Assembly: GCA_945643635.1 (NCBI GenBank) | Contig: CALZFC010000268.1 | Span: 1,161,001-1,225,000 of the forward strand | Direction of reading: 5' to 3' | DNA length: 64,000 bases | From: Allodiplogaster sudhausi | Taxonomy: Eukaryota; Nematoda; Chromadorea; Rhabditida; Diplogasteridae | In this document: piece after piece, positions 34,484 through 45,800 of the stretch | Layout: each line of letters opens with the position of its first letter | Position numbering within the stretch: the first letter of the stretch is position 1 | Position numbers and translations under genes: made by a program | Notes under the pieces: model-generated | Seen by the model: the letters and a program-made list of their open reading frames with translations, nothing else | The model's database searches: none | Told to the model about the DNA's origin: nothing

Positions 34484-34652
34484 TGGTATGTCAAACAATT
34501 TCGTTGAAACAAATTGTTTGATATGCCAAACAATCGCGCAACAAACAATGATTGTTGGCTATATGGAACAGCATTGTTTTGGCGCAGACAAGGAACAAAT
34601 TGTTTGTATGAAATTGTTTGATATATCAAACAATGTTTTTTGTGTGAAACTT
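34484..34652. mobile_element. Palindromic MITE, ATTGTTTGATATATCAAACA family, copy 3
   Basis: Contains ATTGTTTGGTATGTCAAACA, ATTGTTTGATATGCCAAACA and ATTGTTTGATATATCAAACA, and ends with TTTTTTGTGT, the inverse of the family's ACACAAAAAA terminus. Confidence 0.65.
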
Positions 34653-34729
34653 TGTATTGGTTACTAAAGTCCGTTACTCTGATCTGTTGTTAAGAGTAAA
34701 AAAGAAATAAATATTTTTCTGCAAATGGT

Positions 34730-35250
34730 GTTAACGCAAAAATACACCCTTATTTGCGCTATGCCACAAAGACTTCTTTTCTGAAACATCTAATTTCGAT
34801 ACGTTTCGACAATACGTTTCCATAAACAATCCACAAATGTTTTGACAAACCATAAATTTGCATATATTTCCGAGCACAGCCTTTTTGGAGAACTCCCTCA
34901 AGGGAGCCAAATGACATAAGAGCCATAGGTGGATAAATAAATAATTGCTTTGGAAGAGCGAGCCCATTGATTGGCAATATTGCCACAGACTTTGAATTGC
35001 TAACGCACCACTTCAGGTACCTCTTCTCATGATCTGTGTGGTGTCCGGCCACCTAGGGCAAGTAAGAAGTCCATGAACGCGATAAACTTGAGAGATAGTG
35101 TGAGGGATAGAGCGAGATAGAAATATAGGAGAGCAGAGAGAGAGAGAGAGAGAGAGAAATTGGATGTGAGGAAACGATATAGATTGTGAGTGGGAGAGCG
35201 ACAGCGTAGTGAAGGAAGAGAACGAATTGTTGTCTGACAAAATAAATGTA
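34730..35250 (-). repeat. Dispersed repeat R1, copy 2 (minus)
   Basis: Reverse complement of 37280-37990. It carries the inverse of CTCTTGAGGGAGTT and CAAAAAGGCTGTGCTCGGA, a CT tract and GACAACAAT. Confidence 0.7.
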
Positions 35251-35489
35251 TCATTTTCTTTCTCTTCTTCCCTCGACCTTCGTCTCTCTAAGTTTATCTA
35301 CCTCTGGTGAGGGAATCATAGGAGAGCTTTGGACTCTACAAAGACGCCATTCCTTCCCTCTCCTTACTCCTCCTTACCAGCATCATCGCAACAAATTCGC
35401 AACTACGGCAAACAAGCTGATTCCGCGGCGTGGGTGTGTGTGTGCAAACCTTGAAAAGCATGCAGTGAGCTTCCGAGGGGCCCGCCATC

Positions 35490-35532
35490 GCAGCTTCTTC
35501 TTCTTCTTCTTCTTCTTCTTCTTCTTCTTCTT
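35490..35532 (+). repeat. TTC trinucleotide microsatellite
   Basis: About 14 perfect TTC units. Confidence 0.95.
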
Positions 35533-35756
35533 CCGCAGAATCAGGGTCTTTCTCCTCAGGCCCCTCTACTCTTCCACTCTCATCCGCTCGTTCCCTCCTT
35601 TTCCCTTACATTAGAGTGGATCGAAAATATAATTCAAAAAATTATGTTCCTTTTGGCTGTTTTAGTTATCGCTGAATTAATCTATTCTTGCTGTTAACAG
35701 CAAAATTTTTGCTTTGATTATGCGGCAGCACAATAGATACAACAAAGTGTTATCGA

Positions 35757-35897
35757 TCAACAAAAAGACAAAATCGTCTGAAATTGGCATCTTGAAATGG
35801 ACTCATTTCTTTCTCCATAGAATCCCATGTAGAAGACCATGAAGATGTAGAAGATGCAACGGACAGCAAGATAAATGGGCTTCATTACTGAAGATAC
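35757..35897 (-). pseudogene. Orphan terminal exon resembling the end of gene F
   Basis: After an acceptor (CTTACCAG) the minus strand reads VSSVMKPIYLAVRCIFYIFM then VFYMGFYGERNE, and stops after 46 residues. The exon is a single hydrophobic segment. It resembles in position and pattern the last exon of F (VAPICLIFRVIYYIVYMSF). I found no other exon nearby, so it is a fragment of a membrane-protein gene or chance. Confidence 0.3.
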
Positions 35898-36114
35898 CTG
35901 GTAAGGACGTGATGTTAGGAGGCGTCTGAAGAAGTGCAGATGTTAATTTTAGATAATATTTTTTTCAATTTGCACGTTGGCCATTGTTACAGCTGAGCCT
36001 TAGCCAAAGAAGTCAAAGCCAGGGAAGTGCAGCTCTTAGTTATAGTGAGTCGGTTGGAGTGTCAGAGGCTTGCGTCGCTTGTTGTAGTAACGGCGAGACG
36101 TTGTCTAGATGGGA

Positions 36115-36942
36115 GAAAGAGAGAGAGAGAGACAGAAAGAGAGAAAGAAAGAAAGAAAGAGAGAGAGGAAGAGAGAGAGGCAGATTGATATGAAGGAAGA
36201 AAAGGATAGCGAGAGAGAGAGAGAGAGAGTAAAAGAGCTGTAAATTGTGTGTGAGAGCGAGAAAGGAGAGAGGGTGTAAGAGAGGATGAGAGGGCGAGAT
36301 GGAGAGCGAGAAGGGAGAAAGGGAGTAAGAGAGGATGAAAGAGTATTAGAGATAGTAAGAGAGAGAGACAGAAAAAGACATAGAAATAAAATAAGAGGAG
36401 AAGGAGAGTAAGACGGAGAAAGAGAGATACAGAGAGAAAGAGAGAAAGAAATGGAGGGAGGGGGAGGGGGAGATAGAAGGGGCCCGATAACGGACGGGAA
36501 AAGTAATGGAAAGAAATGACAGTAACATAATTTTGTTGCTCATTGAAGGATCATTGGATAAACGGAGTATCTATCAAAGAGAAAGAAAATTTAACACATT
36601 GTCTCGTAAATCTTCCTTCGCTTTCAATAGCAATTTTTTTTTGTAAAAAAAAAGAATTCGACTATAAGGTGGGTGCGGACACCACAAGGCGCTCGTGAGC
36701 CATCTATTTATTTCTATCGTTATTTATTCTATTCAACCAATAATTTACATACTTATCTATTTATTTAGATATTTACACAGTTTCTTCACGTCCCGCATAT
36801 ATAAGCCATTATGATGGAAAGAGTGGGGGAGAGAGAGATATTGAGAGATGAGACAGAAAGGGAGACCGAGTGAGAGAGAGAAAGAGAAAGAGTGTGAGAG
36901 AGAAACAGACTGAGAGATGATTGAGAGAAAGGGAGACGTGAA

Positions 36943-36974
<32 letters not shown>

Positions 36975-37180
36975 TGATAAACGAGCGGATGGAGCGAAGT
37001 GGAGAGACAGAGAGAAGTGGCCAGAGAGAGAGGGAGAGAGAGAGAGGAGAGAGAGGAGAGAGAGAGAGACCGGGCGATGAGAGAGAGCGCGATAGATGGA
37101 GAGAGCGAACGAATGAGAGATCAAGCAGATAGAGCGAAAAGGAGAGAGAGCGAGAGGGCGAGAGAGAGTGCAACGTGGTA
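36115..37180 (+). repeat. GA-rich microsatellite region
   Basis: Two long imperfect GA tracts (36115-36480 and 36830-37180) flank about 350 bp of AT-rich non-coding DNA. All Arg-Glu or Ser-Leu frames are repeat translation. Confidence 0.85.
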
Positions 37181-37279
37181 TTTTGGGGTCCCGAGAGTAA
37201 TGGTAAGAAGAAACTCTGACCATCATGAGTGTGAGATGCGCTCGCATGAATTGCCGCATGGCTGGCAGAACGCGTGGCG

Positions 37280-37457
37280 CGTAGAGATAAGGTCGAGGCG
37301 TGGAGAGGAAAAAAAATCATATTTCCTTACTCTTTCTATGTGCTGTATTTTTCTGACAACAATAGTTCTCTTCCCTCTATACAATGTTGCTCTCCCACTC
37401 TCACAATCTCTGTAGTTTTCACTCATTCAATTTCTCTCTCTCTGTCTTTCTCTCTCA

Positions 37458-37488
<31 letters not shown>

Positions 37489-37489
37489 A

Positions 37490-37545
<56 letters not shown>

Positions 37546-38165
37546 ACAACAGTTCCACTTCACTCTCCGCTGACTCTCTGCTCTCCTCTATTTCTCTCTC
37601 ACTCTCTCTCTCTCACTACTTCACACATCTATCCCATTCAAAGACTTCTTACTTGTCCTTGCCAGTTGGGGGGGGGGGGGAGCGGACATAACAAATCCTT
37701 AGAAGGGCTACCAGATGTGTTGCGCCAGCAGCGAAACTCTGTGGAAATGTTGCCGATTAACGTGCTCGCTCTCCCAAGACAATTATTTAGCCACTTATGT
37801 ATGTGGCTTTTTTGTCATTCGGCTCCCTGCTCTCTTGAGGGAGTTATCAAAAAGGCTGTGCTCGGAGAAAAAAAAACAAATGTCGAAGCGTTTGTGGATA
37901 ATTTATGGACACATATAGTCGAAACGCAACGAAATTAGATGTTTCAGCAAAACAAGCCTTTGCGCCATAGCTCAAATAATGTTTTTTTTTTGCGTTAACT
38001 CCGTTTGCAGAAAAAAAAGATTTATTCCTTTTTTACAAGAAACAACAATCATAGCTGGCTATATAAAGCCGCCAAATGTTTTTTGGGCAAAAGAAGAAAG
38101 AAGAAGAAAGAAAAGAAGAAGAATGCTCGGAAATTTACTCACTTCAAACCTTTAAAAAAAAACAA
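37280..38165 (+). repeat. Dispersed repeat R1, copy 3 (longest)
   Basis: Runs from AGGTCGAGGCGTGGAGAGG through a CT tract (37428-37545), TTGCGCCAGCAGCGAAACTC, GACAATTATTTAGCCAC and CTCTTGAGGGAGTTATC to GAAATTTACTCACTTCAAA. Partial copies lie at 24970-25520, 34730-35250 and 53690-53860. Confidence 0.75.
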
Positions 38166-38283
38166 GCATCTATCTCTCTTTAAGATTAAAATGAAATTGA
38201 AAAGGAAAAGAAATTGAAATTGAAATGTAGGAAGTATGTTGTGTAGCGTGACGTAGACATGCAGTCTAGACGGAGTCGCCAAC

Positions 38284-38600
38284 TTAATGGTAAGCTGGAT
38301 GAAGATTTCCGCACTCACAGCTGTAGTTGCCCTTGAAAAGTCGATCTCACTGTTATCAAAACGAAAACCGGCATTTAATTTACTGCATTAATCGAGAATG
38401 ATTGCCAACATTTTTAGATTTCTAGTACACTTTACAAAGATTGACTGCGTTTGGGAAGCTCATGTTTGGTGAAGAAGAAGAAGCTTTGTTTCTCAACTGA
38501 GAAAGGCGAACCATCTCACGCAAGGTCGCACTGTTACTGCGCTCCGACAGCTTCAAGTAGTCCTCAGACATTGCGAGTGCAAGTCGCCTCTAACAATTAG
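38284..38600 (-). pseudogene. Second exon 9-exon 10 cassette downstream of gene K
   Basis: The minus strand has an exon-9-like block (LALAMSEDYLKLSERSNSAT, about 38595-38505) whose donor is TT instead of GT. A terminal exon 38331-38284 (NYSCECGNLHPAYH, stop TAA) keeps an acceptor. It corresponds to the cassette at 32111-32390 after gene G. Confidence 0.6.
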
Positions 38601-39624
38601 GTTGACCATGTATGGAGGCACGACAAGACGGCCACAACGACAGAAGTGGTAAACCTGGAAAAGTCGATCTGACTTTTATACATAAAACTAAAATCATCAT
38701 TTTTTTGGTGTTTTGTTGAATTATTGCGATAATTTTCAGATTTCTAATACGCTAGACTATTGATTGATCGAGTTTGGAGAAGAAGCTTTGTTGCTCAAAT
38801 ATCTCACCCGAGGAAGACGAGCCATCTTACGTAAGATGGCGCTGTTGGCGCGTTCCGACAGCTTCGCGCAGTCGTCAGTCTTTACGATTAACATCAGTTT
38901 CTAAGCAATAATAATTAAAAGATATCTAAAGACAAATCATGCTAATATTGCTAATAATAAGTGAAAGAAAAAAACAAGTAGAACATAGTCATCTAGACAT
39001 TCTTAAATTAACGCACAGTAAATGCAGCAGCTAAATAATGTTAATAGAAGCAGTTATTATTGTTAATTTAATTTTAAATAAATGCTGTTGATATGTGGCT
39101 ATATGAAGACGAGCCATCTTACGTAAGATGGCGCTGTTGGCGCGTTCCGACAGCTTCGCGCAGTCGTCAGTCTTTACGATTAACATCAGTTTCTAAGCAA
39201 TAATAATTAAAAGATATCTAAAGACAAATCATGCTAATATTGCTAATAATAAGTTAAAGAAAAAAACAAGTAGAACATAGTCATCTAGACATTCTTAAAT
39301 TAACGCACAGTAAATGCAGCAGCTAAATAACGTTAATAGAAGCAGTTATTATTGTTAATTTAATTTTAAATAAATGCTGTTGATATGTGGCTATATATTT
39401 TTGCTGGTATTGTTAAATAATATTTATCAATTATATATAGCCATCAGTCGGCTTACATTCAAGGAGCCTGCAGCATGTTCGAGGATGTCGAAGAATAAAC
39501 TTGAGAGATAGTGTGAGGGATAGAGCGAGATAGAAAGTTTGAACTGGTCAGAGATGAGGAGTCGCTTCTCAATGGACAGTCCGGTTGTATCGGACTTTAA
39601 GATCTCGGCGCATCTATATGTAGA

Positions 39625-39658
<34 letters not shown>

Positions 39659-41883
39659 TATATATACTATTTACTTAAAAAAAACACTGCACGTACATAG
39701 TACATGTGAAAATTGGGAGAAAGAAGGAGAGAGAGAGAGAGAAAGCGATAAGCGATTGTATGGAAGAGATATTATGAGAGGAAACAGCGGATACTAACTT
39801 GGCATCGATCAGGTAGGAGCGGAAACGATTAGCAACCGCAATCACCTTCTCCAAGTCGGCCACCTTGATTTGCTTGCGAACGTGGTAGACGTACTAAAAC
39901 ATCATGAACTAAGGATGGTTAAGCTTTACAGAAAGAAACCGAGACCATGGTTAGACTAAATATTATTCAAAATGTCATTCTTTTCATAACCTCTTAAACC
40001 TTTCGTTAAACAAAAGGGTTATGCTGTGACTATAAAAAGGTTATGAAAAGATGTATACTTTTTTACTGTGATATAAAAACAGTCAGGGTGAGGTTTTGAA
40101 TTAGTGTCTTTAATACTAATATCTTCAATTCAACGAAAATCTCCACTAGTGCGACACTCACCGAGGAAAGCACTGTTGTCATAACTATAGTACGCCTTGA
40201 AACATCTTTTGTTGAAAAGAATGCTATACTTATAAAAATAAATTTAAAAAAGATATGCATGCCAACACTGAGGAATTCTTCGAAGCCCTCCGGGTCGATC
40301 CCCGGCAGCTCGATTTCCTTCTTCTCGCCTTCAACAAAGTCACCCATCAGCTTCGACGGCAGATCTTCACAGTAGAGAGACATGACCGAGCGGCTTATAT
40401 AAAACTGCAAAAGAATAGTAGTACTTTGTTTTCTCAATTATAATCACGGGGGTACTATTTTTCATTGTCCGTGTGACCGAGGGGCACTATTAGAGGAAGG
40501 GGTGCTGTTTTCTATGACGTTATCATGGGGGGTGGGGGTCCAAATAGACGGGGTTCAAATAAAAGGGGTATAAATAGAGAAAATACAGTAAATCCTCGAA
40601 TAAATGTCTGATCAAGACCCAACTTCTATCAAAATTCAAATAAATTTTCATGTGTAAGATGCAAATTCAAAAATTTTAGGCTGAAGAAAAATGATGATCA
40701 AATACCTTCCTTCCGCCTACAACAACGCAGACATCAGAGAAGCGCGAGAATCCTTCGTTGAACAGCGCCCTCAAGGGCTGCCAGACACCGTACACCTGGC
40801 ATGTGTAAAGTTAGTTTGACCACAAGAATAAATAGGATCCTTAATATTAGAATAGATGTGAGCATCGTTTGTCCGCGTCAGTCGTGAAAGCAGGCAAGAC
40901 ACAAGATTCATAGAGCTGTGACTCTTTTCGTCTCGACGAGCACAATTTAAGCAAGCTTAAAGTTACTTGTTTATGCAAATATATTACCTTAGTAATCTCA
41001 ATGTCGCACTCGATGTCGAGCATGTTCTTCTCCTTGTGGATGTAGCCTTCATCATCGCTTTCGACAACTGCCCACTCTGCCAGGAACTTTTTCTCGGCGG
41101 TTTCAACATTCTTGCAGTCGCCGTATGAGGCCGAGAAGAGACATCGAATCGATTTTCTGTGACAAAATAAAGTTTTTTTTCATTTCATAAACTGTGGATC
41201 GCTTGTAAAGAGTTGAAGGGCGTTTTGTTCTGATACAACCACCAAAATAAAATTAATTTTAGGGTATGCAGAAAATTTTAGAATAAGAGTTGCCCTAAAT
41301 GAGTTAATTTCGTTATAATATATTTTACTTTCAAATAAATTAATCAATAACCGGTCAGGGCCCGGTGGAGCCTGAAGAACGATGGTGGCCTTGGCGACGG
41401 CGTACCAATTCGAGGCGCGCTCTAAGGGATGGGAGGCGAGGACGCGGACAAAGAGGGCCGACTTGGCAAACCCTGCGGGGGCAGGCACCCGCGATGCCGC
41501 CAACTGCCAGAGCAGCCCGCCAATCGGCTTTTGCTCTGACTTCACTTCAATGGCATCGAGTGCATTCGCATTGGGAATCTATAACAGACAAGGCGCATTG
41601 GGTTTTTTCCTGAAATATAACAATAAAATGAATTAAAATAAAACAAAATAAATTGTATTCATAAAGTAAAATACGAAATATACTACAGAAATTTAGGATA
41701 AATATTGAAGGAAAAGTCTGTAAAGCATGCAAAAAAATGTATAGAATCTTTTGAAGATTAACGAGGACGAGACTCAGGTTATCAAAAAAATATGACCACC
41801 GAACAAAACGAAAAAAAAATTAATAAAAAATCAACAAACCGTGATTGTGATGGTTCCTGTCGTCTCGCGGACGATGGCCGGAT
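38553..41883 (-). CDS. Gene K: MATH-BTB paralogue, first exon not found
   Basis: Exons in transcript order are 41883-41840, 41578-41352, 41156-40988, 40795-40706, 40404-40267, 39893-39799, 39613-39457, 38900-38808 and 38654-38553. Phases are consistent. MATH features are RETTGTITIT, PIGGLLWQLAASRVP and CLFSASYGDC; BTB features are FSDVCVVVGGRK, FYISRSVMSLYCEDLPSKL, ADLEKVIAVANRF and CAEILKSD. Exon 7 of this list (family exon 8) has a 40-bp piece of repeat R1 replacing 7 bp, net +33, so the frame stays open (DQFK, 18 new residues, FFDILEHAA). A GTAAGC donor follows. The next exon exists twice because of a 292-bp tandem duplication; only the 38900-38808 copy keeps a donor. No counterpart of the 60-nt start exon was found between 41884 and the CT tract or beyond, so expression is doubtful. 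Confidence 0.6.
38813..39396 (-). repeat. 292-bp tandem duplication containing an exon of gene K
   Basis: 38813-39104 and 39105-39396 differ at only two positions I could see (AAGTGAAAG/AAGTTAAAG; AATAATG/AATAACG). Each holds the exon KLMLIVKTDDCAKLSERANS; the copy at 39192 is cut before its donor. Confidence 0.95.
39497..39536 (-). repeat. Repeat R1 fragment inserted in gene K exon
   Basis: AAACTTGAGAGATAGTGTGA continues to ATAGAAA on the plus strand, identical to about 35085-35125 in R1 copy 2. It replaces the codons for LPE in RLLISDQFKLPEFF. Confidence 0.85.
40442..40592. mobile_element. GAGAAAATAC element in gene K intron (before BTB exon)
   Basis: Contains GGGGGTACTATTTTTCA, GGGGCACTATTAGAGG and ends AATAGAGAAAATACAGTA, matching one end of 46265-46714. 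Also present, inverted relative to the gene, at 44545-44735 in the same intron of gene H. Confidence 0.5.
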
Positions 41884-42000
41884 CTGCAATGATACATAGA
41901 AGAAGTCGCAAATTATTCTCTCACGAATCCACGCTTATGTACGCTAAATTCTCAATGATCACGAAGCACATCGAATGTTATTTCAAAGGAGTCGTGCATT

Positions 42001-42046
<46 letters not shown>

Positions 42047-42069
42047 GCTCTTTCTCCTCTCTCTCTCAC

Positions 42070-42107
<38 letters not shown>

Positions 42108-42238
42108 CTCTCTTTCTCTCTCTCTTTCTCTCTCTTGCTCTTTCTCCTCTCTCTCTCACTAATCTCTCTCTCTGGCTCTCTCTCTCTCTCTCTCTCTTTT
42201 CTCTCTCTCTCTCTCATCTCTCTCACTAATCTCTCTCT

Positions 42239-42281
<43 letters not shown>

Positions 42282-42439
42282 GTTCACTCTCCGTGCGTCA
42301 AGACCGCACTAATCGTAAGTATTCGTGAATCACAGTCTCATTCATGTGATTCCAGTTACTTGTATTGCAGTGTTGTACATACATCTAGTTGGCTTTTGCA
42401 AACGTTTATGTAAATTTACCATGAAATGTTGTTCTGTTT
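41884..42439. other. Head-to-head spacer between K and H with CT microsatellite
   Basis: A 280-bp CT tract occupies 42001-42280. After it, GTCAAGACCGCACTAATCG(T) matches GTCAAGACCGTGCACTAATT at about 47478 upstream of gene J. No K start exon was detected here. Confidence 0.6.
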
Positions 42440-42858
42440 CTTAATGGCTCGACATAATGAAGTGTGATTGTATCCTCTCACGTTACAATTAGCTCTTCTC
42501 ACGCTACATACAATTAGATGCCTTGCGAGCATTGCATTGCTAATGGTAAAGAGACTAAAGTATGCCAAACACGGGTGAAAATGGCCTAGAGGCGAGGCAA
42601 AATGAAATGCTCGAAAAATAAGCAATGAAAGATGAGGCAATGCACAAGGACAGTTAGGCAATATATTATAGGGAATTTTGGCACCCATTTTATTCACAAA
42701 CTGTCAATGTTACACTTCTGCCTTCACGAACAGTTTCTCCATCGCCTGCTTCTTATACTTCCCACGATGGCAATATTGCTTCCCTTCAATTTTCCAAATC
42801 GACCTACTATAAGGGGCCCAATTTTGTTGGTGGTATTGAATTTGAAGGTAACGTCGAG
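42440..42858 (+). promoter_or_regulatory. Gene H upstream region conserved with G and J
   Basis: Contains TTAATGGCTCGACATA, GAAGTGTGATTGTAT, GAGGCAATGC, CACAAACTGTCA, AACAGTTTCTCCATCGC and CCACGATGGCAATATTG, in the order seen upstream of G (26925-27427). Confidence 0.55.
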
Positions 42859-45800
42859 ATGAGCGAGGAAGTACTCGCCTCCGCTGCTGCAGAAGGGGCA
42901 AAGGCCATCAAGCCAGGTTTGCTTGCTGGTTTTCCTAAAAAATATCACTTGTAAAAAAAATTTCGATTACAATTAATGACCGCCGATAGATCTGTAAATT
43001 CTTAACCGCTACTGTGCAATCTCGCCTGTTCTAGGCCCGAGAGAGCGTAGCTAAATAGTAGGTGGGTGGGTAGCAAATACATCTACCGCGGCTAATTCTC
43101 AATGACGTGAGAATAACATGACAACAATTTTGAAGTAAGGATATAAGAACATTATTTTTGATGACGATTCGAGCTCTGAGCTCTGATCCATGCATAAAAA
43201 ACAACGATATGGGCGTAAGCGCGATTTCGGAAGAAATTTTAGCGGCTTCCTCTATCATTGAAGATTCGGTGGTCGTCCGCGAAACGACGGGAACCATCAC
43301 ATTCACTGCCCGTTCTGTCACATTTATTTTTGTTTTGTTATTTGTCCACACTTTTGACAACAAACTACACGTGAGTATCGCCTTCGCTACTCTTCAAAAG
43401 ATTCTAAGCACTCTCCTTTTTTAACGAGATTGTACTTGTTTTTCCCCGAATATTATTTCATATCTCATATTAATATTTGTCTTAAACTTTCGTTTTTGTT
43501 AATGTAAACTATTTTGTTTGGCTTTATTTTAATGTTACAGATTCCGAATGCGAATGCACTCGATGCCACTGAAGTGAAGTCAGAGCAGAAGCCGATTGGC
43601 GGGCTGCTCTGGCAGTTGCCGGCATCGAAGGTGCCTGCCCCGGACGATGCCGCCAAGTCGGCCGTTCTCGTCCGCGTATTTGCTTCCCATCCCTTAGGGC
43701 GCGCATCGAATTGGTACGCCATCGCTAAGGCCACCGTCTTTCTTCAGGCTCCACCGGGCACAGACCGGTTATTGATTTATTTATTCGACCGTAAAATTTA
43801 TTATAACTCGCAGAGTGCTCGTATTCTCTGCCAATTTTGTAGCCACATATTGGACTCTTATTCTGAAATACGCGCCCACCCTAAAATTTATTTTATTTTG
43901 GTGGGTGCAGCAGATAAATACGCCCTTCAACTATTCAATAGCGGTCCACATTTTATGAAAAAAAATCAGAAAACCGATTCGATGTCACTTCACGGCCCCG
44001 TATACAGGAAGAATGATGAAACCGACGAGAAGAAGTGTCTGGCTGAATGGGCAGAAGTCGAAGGCGCTGAGAATGTCTACATCGACAAGGAGAAGAACAC
44101 GCTCAGTCTCGGGTGCGACATCGAGATTACTGAGGTGCAATATCTGCAGAAATAATTAGCGAAAAGCTTGTTGCTTAAATAGCTCCTCGGGTCGAAAAGA
44201 TGCAATCGCTCCATGAATCTTGTGTGTCTGGCCTGCTTTAACGATTGAAACGGACATCTAGTCGAATATTAAAGATAATAATATTTCTCCTTGAGGTGAA
44301 AATAAATTTGCACATGCCAGGTGAACGGTGTGCGGCCGCCATTGAGGGCTCTATTCCACGAAGGATTCTCTGGCTTCTCTGATGTCTGTCTCGTTGTCGG
44401 CAGACGAAAGGTAGTTAACGTTTATTTTACTTCATCCTGAATTTTTGTGATAAACTTTGCATCTTGCACATGAACAGAAGTAAAGCGATTCACTTGACTT
44501 GTAACAAAAGTTGACCGCTACGGTTTTGATCAGTAATTTATTCGAGGAATTACCGTAGTATCTCCATTTCTACCACTTTATTTGAATCCCCTCTAATACC
44601 CTTTGATAACGTCACTGAAAATTTTTACCTCTCTCTATAGTAGAGCCCCTACCTCTAATAGTGCCGCTCCCCTCGTAAGCATATCGAAAAATAGTACCCC
44701 AGGGTACTAATCGGGAAAATACGATGAGTATTCTTTTGCAGATTATGTGAATCGCTCGGTCATGTCTCTCTACTCTGAAGAATTGTCGTCGAAGTTGATG
44801 GGTGGCTTTGTTGAAGGCGAGAAGAAGCAAATTGAGCTGCCGGGGATCGACCCGGAGGGCTTCGAGGAATTCCTCAATGTTGGCATATCGCTTTGTTGAC
44901 ACTATTCGACAGCTATTTCTATCAAAGAGAGTTCTAATTGTAATAAGAGAGCACTCCTCGTCGAGATTCGTATTAGTTGAAGTGATATTTAAAAATGCTA
45001 CAACAATAAAAATTATGGAAGAAAGGATCTTATGAAAATATTTTGTCTACCCATTTGTTCTTCTTCTAAAGATTAAATGAGGATTAATTCATGTTGTTTT
45101 AGATCGTCTATCAAGTTAGAACGCAAATCAAGGTGGTCGACCTGGAGAAGGTGCTTGCGGTCGCTACTCCTCTCCGCTCCTTCCAGATCATTGCAAAGTT
45201 AGCTGCGTGCTCTTCCATATCGGTCGCTCTCTCTACTTCTTTTCCCCTATTTCTTTTCACTTTCTCTCTCTCTCTCTGTTTCCTAATTTCTCCAAATTGT
45301 AACATGTACATGCAGTGTTTGCTTTATTTAAATTCACTATTTTTAAAGTCAATAACATATGCATGTATTTCTTTTTATTTCCTACCCTTTCTTTTTTAAT
45401 CTCTCTCCCCTTCAACCGTTCTAGATGCGCCGAGATCGTGATGTCCGATACAGCCGGACTGACCGTCCAGAAGCGGCTGCTCATCTCCGACCAGTTCAAA
45501 CTGCCTGAATTCTTCGACATCCTTGAGCATGCATCTAGCAATCGCAAGGTGAAAAAGACTCCTTGTACGCTAACGGACTCATGACAAAACAGTATTGATG
45601 TAATTAATTAACAGTTTTAATTTATATTATTATAAAAATAGCAACCAAAGATTAACTACTTAACGATATTGACCGCATTAATCAACATTATTGATGAATA
45701 TTATTTTACAAAATTAGCATAATTGGCAAACGTAAAGAAGACAGTCTTTAGATAGGTTTGATTAGTAATGCATAGGACCTGATTGCACTCCTAAAGACTG

